From: Tardiphaga sp. P9-11
GTDB taxonomy: Bacteria; Pseudomonadota; Alphaproteobacteria; Rhizobiales; Xanthobacteraceae
Direction: 5' to 3'
Assembly: GCF_008329525.1 (NCBI RefSeq)
Contig: NZ_NPKQ01000002.1
Span: 1-64,000 of the forward strand
Length of the DNA stretch: 64,000 nt
The notes beneath the pieces were generated by a model. That model saw only the letters and a program-made list of their open reading frames with translations. It had not been told where the DNA came from and searched no databases. The translations under genes and the position numbers were made by a program. This document shows, in pieces, positions 16,589 through 25,878 of this stretch (positions within the stretch are counted from its first letter, which is position 1; each line of letters begins with the position of its first letter).

Positions 16589-17695
16589 ATGACGAAGCTC
16601 TACACTCCGGTCACCATCGGCCCCATCGCCCTCACCCATCGCGTCGTCCAGGCACCGCTCACGCGGCTGCGCTCGGAACAGCCAGGCGACATCCCCGGCA
16701 ACCTCATGGCCACGCATTACGGCCAGCGTGCCTCCAAGGGCGGCCTGCAGATCGCGGAGGCGACGACCGTCTCCATTCACGGTCGCGGCTATCTCGGCGC
16801 TCCCGGCATCTATTCGGCCGATCAGGTCACCGGCTGGCGCAAGGTCACGAAGGCGGTCCACGCGAAGGGCGGCAAGATCTTCCTGCAATTGTGGCACGTC
16901 GGGCGCCAAAGCCACGTCGAAATGACCGGCGGAGTGCCGCCCGTCGCTCCGTCCGTGATGCCCTTCGAACAGGTCGTGGTCACCAGTGACGGCTGGGTGC
17001 CAGTATCGCCCCACCGTGCACTCGCGCTCAGCGAAATTCCGGCCATCGTCGAAGAATTCCGCAGCGGCGCCCAGCGAGCCAAGGATGCCGGCTTCGACGG
17101 AGTCGAGATTCACGGCGCTAACGGCTACCTGATCGACCAATTCCTCCAGGACGGCAGCAACACCCGCACCGACATCTACGGCGGCCCCATCGAAAACAGG
17201 GCGAGGCTGTTGCTCGAAGTTGTTGAGGCTGCGGCGTCCGTGTGGGGCGGCGACCGCGTCGGCGTGCGCCTCGGGCCGAGCGGCACTTGGGCATCGATGT
17301 CCGACAGCGATCCGGACGCGACGTTCGGCTATGTAGCCGAACAATTGAACCGGTTCGGTCTGGCATACCTTCATATCGTCGAGCCCCGCATCGTCGGCGC
17401 CGAGGCTCCCGTCGAGGGGAAGCCGCCAGTTGCCGCCGCCCAGATACGCGCGATCTTCAACGGCCCGATCATCGCGGCCGGCGGCTTCGACCGCGACGGC
17501 GCGCAGCGGATCGTCGACAGTGGCGACGCAGATCTCGTGGCGTTCGGCAGGCACTTCTCGTCCAATCCGGATCTTCCGGAGCGGCTTCGCCGGGATCTAC
17601 CCCTCGCGCCCTACGACCGGGATACGTTTTGGGGCGGCGATCACCGCGGATACACGGACTTCCCCGCCTTCGAAGAGCAGGCAGAACTGGCCTGA
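16589..17695 (+). CDS. Alkene reductase, old-yellow-enzyme family (copy 2)
   Basis: 368 residues from the ATG at 16589, with CAGGAG seven bases upstream. Motifs: MTKLYTPVTIGPIALTHRVVQAPLTRLRS, WHVGRQSHV, the active-site HGANGYL (His/Asn), FLQDGSNTRTDIYGGPIENRARL and IAAGGFDRDGA. This is the typical bacterial ene-reductase length (NemA/XenB-like). It differs clearly from copy 1 in the N-terminal extension and the active-site loop, so the two may divide substrates. A strong hairpin follows the stop. Confidence 0.92.
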   Translation: MTKLYTPVTIGPIALTHRVVQAPLTRLRSEQPGDIPGNLMATHYGQRASKGGLQIAEATTVSIHGRGYLGAPGIYSADQVTGWRKVTKAVHAKGGKIFLQLWHVGRQSHVEMTGGVPPVAPSVMPFEQVVVTSDGWVPVSPHRALALSEIPAIVEEFRSGAQRAKDAGFDGVEIHGANGYLIDQFLQDGSNTRTDIYGGPIENRARLLLEVVEAAASVWGGDRVGVRLGPSGTWASMSDSDPDATFGYVAEQLNRFGLAYLHIVEPRIVGAEAPVEGKPPVAAAQIRAIFNGPIIAAGGFDRDGAQRIVDSGDADLVAFGRHFSSNPDLPERLRRDLPLAPYDRDTFWGGDHRGYTDFPAFEEQAELA

Positions 17696-17735
17696 ATCAA
17701 GCATGGCCGCAGCGCGAGCTGCGGCCATGCTTGAT
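17696..17735. terminator. Bidirectional terminator hairpin
   Basis: An 18-bp perfect stem (ATCAAGCATGGCCGCAGC with its reverse complement) and a GCGA loop sit between the convergent ene-reductase and LysR genes. A T-rich CTATTT follows on the plus side. It can serve both directions. Confidence 0.8.
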
Positions 17736-17743
17736 CTATTTCG

Positions 17744-18637
17744 TCAGGCGGTGACGACGAAGAGGTTCTTGGCCATGAAGTCGACGAATGCCTTCACCTT
17801 CGGCGCGGGATGGCGGTTCGACGGCCAGATGATCTGGAGCGTACCCGTCGCGCGCAGATACTCGTCGAGGACCGAGACAAGCATCCCGGAGGCGAGCTGG
17901 CGGCGAACTGTAAAGACGGGCGTATACATTAGCCCGAGCCCCCTCTCCGCCATATCTATGAGCGGTTCCATCGTGTTCGCCACGATGGTCGGCGCAGGCT
18001 CGACTTCAATATCCGCTCCGCCCCGGCTCAATTGCCAGCGTTCGAGCTTTCCGGTCGCCGCCCAGCGATGAAAAAGACAGGCGTGTTGGGCCAGCTCCTC
18101 CGGTGTCTTCGGCGCAGCACGCTTCTTGAGATAGGCGGGAGAACCGACGATCACATAAGAGTACGTACCGAGAGACCTGATCTTGAGGCGCGAGTCGCTC
18201 ACCTTCCCGGTTCTCATCACTGCATCGAAACCCTCTTCGATAACGTCGACGAGACGGTCCGAGAAATCGAGCTCGAGCTCGATGTTCGGATGCGCCTCGG
18301 CGAACGCCGATAACGAGGGCATCAAGAGCATCCCGATCGCGGGCATGCTCACTTTCAGCTTTCCACGGGGCGAGAGGGTCGATTGCGCGATCTCCGCTTC
18401 GGCCGCTTCGATCTCGCTGAAGATCAACTGGCATCGCTTGAGAAAGGATGCGCCTTCCGACGTGAGCGTGATCTTGCGTGTGCTGCGGTGGAAGAGTTGC
18501 ACGCCTAACCGGTCTTCCAGGCGCGATACCGCTTTGCCGACGGCCGAAGCGGAGATGCCCAATTCGCGCCCCGCCGTAGTGAAGCTTCTATGCTCTGCCG
18601 CCTGGATGAAGGCGTTCAGCGGCGCAAGCCGATCCAT
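17744..18637 (-). CDS. LysR-family transcriptional regulator (paralogue A)
   Basis: 297 residues. N-terminal winged helix: LNAFIQAAEHRSFTTAGRELGISASAVGKAVSRLEDRLGVQLFHRSTRKITLT, then the LysR effector domain with KLKVSMPAIGMLLMPSLSAF and VIVGSPAYL. It belongs with the LysR proteins at 21421 and 29418, which share SAVGKxISRLExRxGVxLFHRSTR, so the three are recent paralogues of the CrgA-like subgroup. It lies convergent with ene-reductase copy 2, a typical target for such regulators, and is followed upstream by the DUF3237 gene. Confidence 0.9.
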   Translation of the reverse strand: MDRLAPLNAFIQAAEHRSFTTAGRELGISASAVGKAVSRLEDRLGVQLFHRSTRKITLTSEGASFLKRCQLIFSEIEAAEAEIAQSTLSPRGKLKVSMPAIGMLLMPSLSAFAEAHPNIELELDFSDRLVDVIEEGFDAVMRTGKVSDSRLKIRSLGTYSYVIVGSPAYLKKRAAPKTPEELAQHACLFHRWAATGKLERWQLSRGGADIEVEPAPTIVANTMEPLIDMAERGLGLMYTPVFTVRRQLASGMLVSVLDEYLRATGTLQIIWPSNRHPAPKVKAFVDFMAKNLFVVTA

Positions 18638-18947
18638 GTGTTTGTCCTTGGCTTCTATTTAGCGTCGAACCGCCTCAATGCGATGGCGGTAGCGCCATCA
18701 TTCGGATACTGCTCGATAAGCATTCCGATCCGGTCGATATCTTTGCGTTGAATGTCCGCGAGAAGCGCGTCCCGTCTTGCAGAATACGAGCCACTTGGTC
18801 GCTCGTCAGAGCCTATCCTATCATCTTCAAATTGATGAAGTGCCTGCGTTTTCCTTTGTTTTTGCCTGTAGCGGCAGCCGCGTGTCCGGCCGCAGCCCGA
18901 TTGCTCGGATCTGTTCATCGTAGAATTTTGTGTGGAAAGCGACCGCG
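18638..18947. other. Intergenic gap
   Basis: 310 bases between the LysR start and the DUF3237 stop. A minus-strand open frame ends at 18655 with NDGATAIALRRFDAK, but it lacks a clear family or ribosome-binding site. The LysR promoter and possibly its own operator should lie here. Confidence 0.35.
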
Positions 18948-19439
18948 TCAGAGAATCTCGAACACGCTGTAAACCACGCCTTCGGCCGTGCGGTTACCGA
19001 TGCCGATCGCCAGAACGCCGTTCAGCCAGTCGTACGACGACGCTGTCTCGAAGATCGGATTGGTGCGAAAATAGTATGCGGCGGGATCGACAATCTCGCC
19101 TTGATCGAGGCGCTTCAATACATCGGCTGGTCCTCGGCGGATGCCCCTATAGGTCATTCCGATCATTGCGCCATCGTCGGTCTCAAGGACTAGCCTGACA
19201 TCCAGTTCGACTTTCCCGTCGGCCTTGACGATCTGCCAATCGTTGCCGCCTTCCCTGACCTTTCCGTTTAGACGCTCGCCCTCGAAGACGCCGCCAGGGA
19301 CGACGCCAATCCTTCTCAGGGCTCCATCCGGTCCCCCTATTATCTGGTAAGGTCGGACGTCGAGGCGCATGACGAAGAGCGGCCGGCTCTTCACCGCACG
19401 AAGCGTATCCGGAAGTCCATCGTTGAGCCTGGTTGCCAT
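18948..19439 (-). CDS. DUF3237 domain protein
   Basis: 163 residues. The family pattern is clear: PLFVMRLDVRPYQIIGGPDGALRRIGVVPGGVFEGERLNG, GGNDWQIVKADGKVELDVRLVLETDDGA, MTYRGIRRGPADVL and the closing YDWLNGVLAIGIGNRTAEGVVYSVFEIL. The biochemical role of the family is unknown; members lie near catabolic and oxidoreductase genes. It is divergent from the MFS transporter with 208 bases between, so it probably shares a control region with it. Confidence 0.88.
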   Translation of the reverse strand: MATRLNDGLPDTLRAVKSRPLFVMRLDVRPYQIIGGPDGALRRIGVVPGGVFEGERLNGKVREGGNDWQIVKADGKVELDVRLVLETDDGAMIGMTYRGIRRGPADVLKRLDQGEIVDPAAYYFRTNPIFETASSYDWLNGVLAIGIGNRTAEGVVYSVFEIL

Positions 19440-19647
19440 GTTCCACTCCGTTTATGCGTTCAAGTCGGCGACAGTGATGGAATAGCGCAGGCGCGGAAGC
19501 CGGCAATGCGGGTTACTGTCCTCTCACTCAGGACGGAAGGTCTCAAATCGGCAAAGAGAATGATAGTCCAACACCCGACGCAGGTGTCCGCAATGTTCGG
19601 ACAAAGGGCTCATCCTTGCTTAGGCCTATCCGGAATAGATAGACCCT

Positions 19648-20850
19648 ATGCAACAGAAATCGGTCCCGACGCTCGGGCAGCGCGCATCGTTCTGGGTCTC
19701 GGCCGCGGTCGTGGTCCAGACGCTTTGGACCAGTGCCGCGCCCACGATGACATACCCGCTGTACGCGGCCGAATGGCACCTCACGCTTACGGTCACAAAC
19801 ATGATCTATGCGGTGTTTCCGATCGTTGTAGTTGCGGTCCTGATACTGTTTGGCGATCTGTCGGATCACATCGGCCGCCGCGCAACGATGCTGATGGGGC
19901 TAAGCGCCGCGCTGCTCGGCGCCCTGCTGTTCGCCCTCGCTCCAGACATCGCCTGGATCTTCGTCGGCCGCGTACTGATGGGCATCGGAGTGGGTCTCGC
20001 CGCAAGTCCGAGCACGGCCGCCATAATCGAATTCAGTGGTCCCGGCCAAGCAGATCGAGCCAGTTCTGCGACCACCGCGTCACAGGCCGTCGGCTTCGCG
20101 TTGGCGACACTCATCGGCGGCGCACTCATTCAGTACGCTCCAAATCCTACCCGGCTGAACTTCTGGGTCCTGTCCCTCGTCATCGCGACCACGATCGCAT
20201 TCGCCTGGTTTCTACCAAGACATACGAAGGCGGACGCTGCGACTCCGTGGAAGCTGAAGGCGCCATGCATTCCGAGAAGGCTCCGGATGACCTTGGCGAC
20301 CTCGTCCGCCGCAGGGATCGTCGGCTGGGTCATCGGCGGACTGATGCTGTCGTTGGGGGCTAGGATATCGCGCGATCTCGTCGGCTCCAGCAACATCCTC
20401 GTAAATGGAGCGGCCATAGCACTGTTCGCGGTCGTGTGGGGCGTCTGCAGCATATTTGCAAGACGCGTGGCTGCCAGATGGGCCGTCGTCATCGGAGCGG
20501 GGTCGTCGATCGTGAGCATGGGCGCGCTCGGGCTTTCGACCGCTCAACATTCACTGTGGCTTTTCCTTGCCTCGGCGAGCTTAGCTGGGATCGGCTATAG
20601 CTATCTTCTGTTCGGCGCGCTGTCTCTCATCAACGCCAACGCGGCGGCGGATCATCGCGCTGGCGCGTTTTCAGCGCTCTACCTCATCGTCTATCTGCTG
20701 CAGGGCACGGTCGCCTTCCTGCTCGGGTTGGCGGCGACCGCCTGGGGTCTGGAAGCCGCCATCGACCTCGGAGCAGCCTTTGTCGCCGCCATCAGCGCGT
20801 TGGCTGCCGCGCTTGCGTTCACCTATCGGGAGCCCGCGCCTGACGCCTAG
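19648..20850 (+). CDS. MFS transporter, drug/small-molecule exporter type
   Basis: 400 residues with about 12 hydrophobic segments. The conserved motif A equivalent LFGDLSDHIGRRATMLMGL follows the second segment and motif C-like GVGLAASPSTAAIIEF lies in the fifth. Size and layout are those of the 12-helix DHA1 group of proton-coupled exporters. No signal peptide cleavage is expected. It is the only exporter of the cluster and could remove the compounds handled by the reductases, or drugs (inference). Confidence 0.85.
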   Translation: MQQKSVPTLGQRASFWVSAAVVVQTLWTSAAPTMTYPLYAAEWHLTLTVTNMIYAVFPIVVVAVLILFGDLSDHIGRRATMLMGLSAALLGALLFALAPDIAWIFVGRVLMGIGVGLAASPSTAAIIEFSGPGQADRASSATTASQAVGFALATLIGGALIQYAPNPTRLNFWVLSLVIATTIAFAWFLPRHTKADAATPWKLKAPCIPRRLRMTLATSSAAGIVGWVIGGLMLSLGARISRDLVGSSNILVNGAAIALFAVVWGVCSIFARRVAARWAVVIGAGSSIVSMGALGLSTAQHSLWLFLASASLAGIGYSYLLFGALSLINANAAADHRAGAFSALYLIVYLLQGTVAFLLGLAATAWGLEAAIDLGAAFVAAISALAAALAFTYREPAPDA

Positions 20851-20892
20851 CTGGGCTTCGAGCCGCCGCTACGCCGATGGACGTCCGACACC

Positions 20893-21290
20893 TCACCGCG
20901 ATGCATCCGAGGCCAAGAAGGCGATCACGTCCGCGACGTCGTGCGGTCGGCCGTCCCGCTTCAACGTCTGAAAGCTGAGCACTTCGTTCCGACCATCGTC
21001 GGACCGCACGAAGCTGGACACGTCGGTGTCGATGACGCCCGGCACGATGGGATTGATCCCGGATGCCTTTCGCGCCCAGCAGCAGCGCCAGTTGCTTCAC
21101 CATCGTATGGAATGGCGCCCATGGTCGCAGAGTACGTCGAGATGTCGCCCCGACTGCGGGGCGGCAAGCGACGACACCAGGATAACGCTCGATTCTTCCG
21201 CGAACAGGGCAGCAATTGCTGAGTGAGGAAGCACGGCGCCAAGTTGAGATATGACATGTCATACCGCTTCCGATCGAATCTGTGATGGTG
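20893..21290 (-). pseudogene. Short-chain dehydrogenase remnant with frameshifts
   Basis: SDR pieces appear in different minus-strand frames. The C-terminal piece reads GINPIVPGVIDTDVSS, VLSFQTLKRDGRPHDVADVIAFLASDASR, stopping at 20893. Upstream, MVKQLALLLGAKGIR and, in yet another frame, SSVILVSSLAAPQSGR are the matching middle pieces, the latter being the catalytic-serine segment. At least two frameshifts and loss of the N-terminal cofactor-binding part make a functional enzyme unlikely. Confidence 0.7.
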
Positions 21291-21420
21291 GCCGTACAAC
21301 CGGTGCTCTGGAGCTGGGAGGACGTGGTTGTGTCTCCGGGCCACCTCGGGGTCGTTTAGGGTCGATTGCTCTCGGCTATCTTTGGGTTATCGTCGGAGAG
21401 AGTGGACGCTGCTGTCCGGA

Positions 21421-22329
21421 ATGGGATTCGAGAATTTGGACAGTCTGAGCGCGCTAAGTGCATTCGTCCGGGCAGCTGAAGCCCGCAGCTTCACGATCGC
21501 CGGTCGGCAGTTGGGTCTGTCATCCTCCGCGATCGGAAAGACGATTTCGCGCCTTGAGGATCGTCTGGGCGTGCGGCTCTTCCACCGCAGCACTCGGACG
21601 ATCTCCCTGACCCAGGAAGGCACCACGTTCCTGGAGGCCTGCCGCCGGATCTTCGCCGAGATCGAGAACGTCGAAAAGGAGTTCGCGCAATCGACCGGGG
21701 TCCCCAAGGGGCGGATGCGCGTCAGCCTTCCGCTGGTGGGCATGCTCATGATGCCCACGGTGGCCAGGTTCCTGAAAGCGTATCCGGGCGTTGAGCTCGA
21801 CATGGAATTCACCGACCATCTCGTCGACGTCATCGACGGCGGCTACGACGTCGTCGTCCGGTCCGGCCAGTCCACGGATTCCAGGCTGATGTCGCGCCAT
21901 CTCGGACGCTACGAGTTGCAGATCGTGGGATCGCCGGCATACCTCAAGAACGCGGGAACGCCCCGCGTCCCGCAGGACTTGCTGTCCCATTCCTGCCTTC
22001 ACCACAGATATCCGACTTCGGGCAAGCTGCAGGCCTGGCCGTTCAAGGCGGACGCCGCGAAGGACCTCGTCCTTCCGTATTCCGCTATGGCGACGACCAT
22101 CGAGGCCCTCGTCTCCATGGCCGAGAACGACGTCGGGCTGGCATGCGTGCCCGACTTCGCCGTACGCAGCCAGATCAAGGCCGGCGCCCTCGTGACGGTG
22201 CTGAAGGACTCCACGGAGCATGAGGGGGTTTTCCGGGCGTTATGGCCGACAAGCAGGCACCTGGCTCCTAGGGTCCGGGTATTCGTCGACTTCCTCGCCG
22301 AACACCTTTTCGTCGATCCGGAACACTAG
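21421..22329 (+). CDS. LysR-family transcriptional regulator (paralogue B)
   Basis: 302 residues from the ATG at 21421 (MGFENLDSLSALSAF), which matches the usual LysR start; the frame is open 31 codons further upstream. Helix-turn-helix: FVRAAEARSFTIAGRQLGLSSSAIGKTISRLEDRLGVRLFHRSTR. The effector domain has VSLPLVGMLMMPTVARF, DMEFTDHLVDVIDGGYDVVVRSG and ACVPDFAVR. It is very close to paralogues A and C. A tautomerase gene lies convergent downstream with seven bases between stops. Confidence 0.9.
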   Translation: MGFENLDSLSALSAFVRAAEARSFTIAGRQLGLSSSAIGKTISRLEDRLGVRLFHRSTRTISLTQEGTTFLEACRRIFAEIENVEKEFAQSTGVPKGRMRVSLPLVGMLMMPTVARFLKAYPGVELDMEFTDHLVDVIDGGYDVVVRSGQSTDSRLMSRHLGRYELQIVGSPAYLKNAGTPRVPQDLLSHSCLHHRYPTSGKLQAWPFKADAAKDLVLPYSAMATTIEALVSMAENDVGLACVPDFAVRSQIKAGALVTVLKDSTEHEGVFRALWPTSRHLAPRVRVFVDFLAEHLFVDPEH

Positions 22330-22336
22330 GCAGTTT

Positions 22337-22726
22337 CTAGAGCTCGCCGGTCAGGAATTGTGCCCGTCCCAGACCGAATGACCAGTCCTCGTCCGCGTTC
22401 GTCACAAAGTTCACGGCGAGATCGCTGGAGGGGATGCCGCAGCGGGAAGCAAGCTCCCCGGCGAGCGAAGCATAGAATTGCTGCTTTGCCTCCTTGGTCC
22501 GTGGGCGCGTCGTGATCTGCAACATCACGACCTTGTTCGTCCGCTTCATGCCAAGACCGGTGTCTTCGATGATCATGCGGGTCGGCCGATGCTCGTGGAC
22601 GATCTGATAGCGGTCCCGGGGGGACACCTTGAACGCAGCCACCATCACCTCATGGGTCACGTCGAGCATGCTCTTCAAGTCGGTATCTGACCATCCTTCG
22701 GCGAGATCGAAGCGCAAAAGCGGCAT
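22337..22726 (-). CDS. Tautomerase-family protein
   Basis: 129 residues, opening MPLLRFDLAEGWSDTDLKSMLDVTHEVMVAAFKVSPRDRYQIVHEH, typical of the malonate-semialdehyde-decarboxylase-like branch of tautomerases; Pro2 would be the catalytic base. Further family pattern: VVMLQITTRPRTKEAKQQFYASLAGEL and VNFVTNADEDWSFGLGRAQFLTGEL. It is the second tautomerase in the cluster. Confidence 0.85.
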   Translation of the reverse strand: MPLLRFDLAEGWSDTDLKSMLDVTHEVMVAAFKVSPRDRYQIVHEHRPTRMIIEDTGLGMKRTNKVVMLQITTRPRTKEAKQQFYASLAGELASRCGIPSSDLAVNFVTNADEDWSFGLGRAQFLTGEL

Positions 22727-22786
22727 CCGTCAATTCCTGTCGTTTAATTTCGTGTGGACCGACCCGGTTCATGCGTTCAGCGAGTA

Positions 22787-23266
22787 TTAAGCGCCACTCA
22801 AGCTCGCGAAATCGTCCTGGCTCAGTTCGATGGACGCCGCGCCAACCCTTTCGTCGAGATGCGCGACCTTCGAGGTGCCCGGATCGGCAGCATGGCCCGA
22901 CTCCGCTTGAGCAACGATGCGAGCGCTATCTGGCCCGACGTCGCGCCACGCTTCTTCGCCATTCGGTCGAGCGAAGACCCCAGCCGCATCAGTGCCCCGC
23001 CGCGAGCGGATGCCACGGAATGAAGCCGATGTCGTGGGCCTCACAGTAGTCGTCGCGATGAACATGCCTTTGCCCGCCGGAAACGCCTCTCCGATGAGCT
23101 CTTCCGAGACATCTGGGCCGTAGGAGTCGGCGGTGTCGATGAAATCTACGCCGATCTCGGATAGTCTCGCGAGGGCGCGTAAAGCCTCAGCGCGGCCCGA
23201 CGGAGAACCCCAGATCCCCCTGCCCGTTATCCTCATCGCGCCGAACCCGAGGCGATTGATCGGCAC
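22787..23266 (-). pseudogene. Aldo/keto reductase remnant
   Basis: The minus frame opens with [50 protein letters not shown] (catalytic Asp and Tyr of the family) and then loses the pattern. The end returns to the AKR C-terminus ([14 protein letters not shown]). About 160 of an expected 280-290 residues remain, so most of the barrel is deleted. The natural start upstream is also lost: the frame carries a stop just before [10 protein letters not shown] and the open reading uses a GTG at 23266. Confidence 0.72.
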
Positions 23267-23462
23267 CTCGCCGCCGATCTTGAACTGCCCACCTTTGATG
23301 CGTCCGGAACTGCCATGCTATTCTCTGTCTGAGCCTGCACGAAATGCCCGCTCGCCCCCGTGCGGCTTGGATGAAAGCACGACGTGCCAGCTGTTCGGAA
23401 GGTGGCTGCGTGTACGAACAATGCAGACACCGTTGTCTACAATCCCGGCGAATGATCTGTTT

Positions 23463-24152
23463 TCAGCACGTCGCGGTGCGAGCTTCCGCATTCGCGCCGA
23501 CGAAGAGCACCGAGGTCGACCCGCACGGTTCAAAGCGCTGGACGAACGATCCTTTCAAGCTGTCCGTCAGACCTTCGATCAGCTTCAATCCCTGTCCCGA
23601 TCTGAGCGGCTTATGCGGACTGCCGTCGTCGCTGACTCGGCATTCGACGGTGCCTCCGGATATCGTCAGTTCGACGAGGATGTTGCCGCCCGAGGCTCCG
23701 AAGGCATGCCGTGAGGCATTGGTCACGAGCTCGGCGACGATCATGCCGACCTTCCAGCAGACATCGCTGACGAGAAGGACAGGTCCTGCTGACAGCGTCA
23801 GATTCACCTGGGTGGACGCCAGCCGCGCATCGACGAGCGCCTCGCACAGTTCCCGGAAATACTCGGTCGCGTCGATGACCAACCCGCTGTCACGCATTTG
23901 GAGAGCACGGTTCAGACGCGCTTGCGCATGGATGCAATCGGCGACCACACCCAGCGCGACCTTTGCCTCGACACTCACGGCACGGGAGGTAGTCCGCGAG
24001 ATCAGGCTGACGGCGGACGCGAACTCGCTGTTCACGCGATGCAGAATTTCGCGGACCAGCAATTGTTCGTAGCGCTCTCTGGACGTCTCCAGATCATCTC
24101 CGGACGTTTCGACGTCTTCGCCCATCGGGGCTCGTTTGGCATGATGCAACAT
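23463..24152 (-). CDS. Sensor histidine kinase, HWE/HisKA_2 type
   Basis: About 229 residues; the start at 24152 (MLHHAKRAPMGEDVE) is tentative, since the frame is open to 24254. The phosphoacceptor segment LLVREILHRVNSEFASAVSLIS has the histidine typical of HisKA_2/HWE kinases. The ATPase domain has ELVTNASRHAF (N-box) and VSDDGSPHKPLRSGQGLKLIEGLTDSL (G1 and later glycine box). No sensor domain or membrane helix is visible, so it is a short cytoplasmic kinase. No response regulator lies next to it. Confidence 0.8.
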   Translation of the reverse strand: MLHHAKRAPMGEDVETSGDDLETSRERYEQLLVREILHRVNSEFASAVSLISRTTSRAVSVEAKVALGVVADCIHAQARLNRALQMRDSGLVIDATEYFRELCEALVDARLASTQVNLTLSAGPVLLVSDVCWKVGMIVAELVTNASRHAFGASGGNILVELTISGGTVECRVSDDGSPHKPLRSGQGLKLIEGLTDSLKGSFVQRFEPCGSTSVLFVGANAEARTATC

Positions 24153-24476
24153 TTCCGGGCCCCGAGTTTCCGTCTTCTTCGGCCACCATCGAATTTGTGC
24201 ATGGCGGTGCGAGGATGATTGCAATCGAATTCGCCACGATATTGAAGCTTTCACAGGCGCTTTGAACGATATCGCGCAAATAGTCGCCTCACAAAACGCA
24301 CTTTGATGATCTGAATAATATTGGCCACTTTAGGATGCATCTTTCGGCTTTGCGACACTCAACGCTAGTTGGCTCCGAAGAAACCGTCTATACACGGTTG
24401 GGCAGACGAGATGTGGAACGCAAAGACGCGTTTGGCCCGACAATCCTGAACACGTCGAACTGAAACAAGGAGCGAC

Positions 24477-25682
24477 ATGAGACGACGCGACCTGCTCGCG
24501 CTGCTCGGTGGCACGGCGTTCTGGCCGGCGATCGCTCAAACTCAGCCGGCGGGCGTCGCCGGCGGGCAAGAAATTCGAATCGGCAACATCATGCCTTACA
24601 GCGGGCCCGCATCCGCATTCAGCGCGATCGGTACCGCGATCGACGCTTATTTCCGGAAAGTGAATGACGAGGGCGGCGTCAACGGACGCAAAATCAAGTT
24701 CATCTCGTACGACGACGGATACGTCCCGTCGAAGACGGTCGAACAGGCGCGCAGACTGGTCGAGGGCGACGAAGTCCTGCTGCTGTTCGCTACGCTCGGC
24801 ACGGCGTCGAACGCCGCGATCCAGAAGTACATGAACTCGAAGAAGACGCCACAGCTGTTCGTGCTGACGGGCCTTACCCGTTTCAGCGATCCCGAGAACT
24901 ATCCTTGGACGATGGGCTTCCAGCCGACCTCGCGCGACGAAGCGCGCGGCTATGCGAAATTTCTTCTGCGGAACCATCCGGGCGGCAGGATCGCGATCCT
25001 TTCGGAGAACGACGACTTCGGGCGCGACTACGTTGCAGGCATGAAGGAAGGCTTGGACGGCAAGATCCCTGTCGTTGCGGAAGCAGTCTACGATGCGACC
25101 TCGCCAACCGTGGATTCCCAGATCGTGACACTGAAGTCGTCGGGCGCGGACATATTCTTCAACGTTGGGACACCGAAATTCACGGCGCAGGCGATCCGCA
25201 GGACCGCAGAGATCGGCTGGAAGCCGGTACAGATCATCATCAGGCCATCGAGCTCCATCGGAGCGGTAATCGCACCCGCAGGTCTGGAAAACGCCGTCGG
25301 CATCATTTCCAGCGAGTTCGTCAAGGATCCGACCGATCCGGCGTGGGCGGGCGATCCAAAAGTCCGAGAGTGGTCGGAATACATGGCCAAGTACAACCCC
25401 GCGGGAGACCTGAACAGCAATCTGAACGTCGCTGCTCATTGCATGGCGCAAGCGCTCGTCCAGGTGCTGAAGCAATGCGGCGACGACCTCACGCGGGAGA
25501 ACGTCATGCGCCAGGCCGCCAACCTCAGGCATGTCGAGCTCGACATGGTGCTTCCCGGAATCACCGCGAACACGACGTCCGCCGATTATTTTCCGATCAA
25601 GCAATTTCTGCTCAAACGCTTCGACGGCAAGCGATGGGAGACCTTCGGCCACCTTGTCGGCGATATCGTCCGCAAGGGGTAG
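24477..25682 (+). CDS. ABC transporter substrate-binding protein, branched-chain amino-acid type
   Basis: 401 residues with a twin-arginine-like signal (MRRRDLLALLGGTAFWPAIAQ), so exported to the periplasm. The mature part is a Peripla_BP_6 (LivJ/ANF-receptor-like) protein: IRIGNIMPYSGPASAFSAIGTAIDAYFRKVNDEGGVNGRKI, YDDGYVPSKTVEQARRLVEGDEVLLLFATLGTASNAAIQKYMN, NDDFGRDYVAGMKEGL, and TRFSDPENYPWTMGFQPT. No permease or ATPase genes are near, so it works with transporters elsewhere. Such proteins bind aromatic or amide compounds as well as amino acids. Confidence 0.9.
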   Translation: MRRRDLLALLGGTAFWPAIAQTQPAGVAGGQEIRIGNIMPYSGPASAFSAIGTAIDAYFRKVNDEGGVNGRKIKFISYDDGYVPSKTVEQARRLVEGDEVLLLFATLGTASNAAIQKYMNSKKTPQLFVLTGLTRFSDPENYPWTMGFQPTSRDEARGYAKFLLRNHPGGRIAILSENDDFGRDYVAGMKEGLDGKIPVVAEAVYDATSPTVDSQIVTLKSSGADIFFNVGTPKFTAQAIRRTAEIGWKPVQIIIRPSSSIGAVIAPAGLENAVGIISSEFVKDPTDPAWAGDPKVREWSEYMAKYNPAGDLNSNLNVAAHCMAQALVQVLKQCGDDLTRENVMRQAANLRHVELDMVLPGITANTTSADYFPIKQFLLKRFDGKRWETFGHLVGDIVRKG

Positions 25683-25878
25683 TGCCCGACGCAGGGCTGG
25701 CATGGGAGCTGTCACGTTGGCAGAGCCCGGTTACTTTGTTACCTACACGACATTGCCCAGTGATGGACGGGATTAAAGTCAAAGTCGACTTTACTGCGAA
25801 GATGACGATACTTTTGGCGCCTCGGTGCTTTGCCGTCGCGGCTGGTGATCGCACTCCGCGGAAGCTGAACGGACAAAG

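Noticed and set aside
16517-17554. 345-codon minus-strand frame over the second ene-reductase
   Set aside because: Antisense to a well-supported ene-reductase; no motif.
24330-25715. Long minus-strand open frame of 461 codons opposite the periplasmic binding protein
   Set aside because: It is antisense to a gene with clear family motifs and a signal peptide; the translation has no family pattern and is rich in Arg and Asp, as expected for a GC-rich shadow frame.
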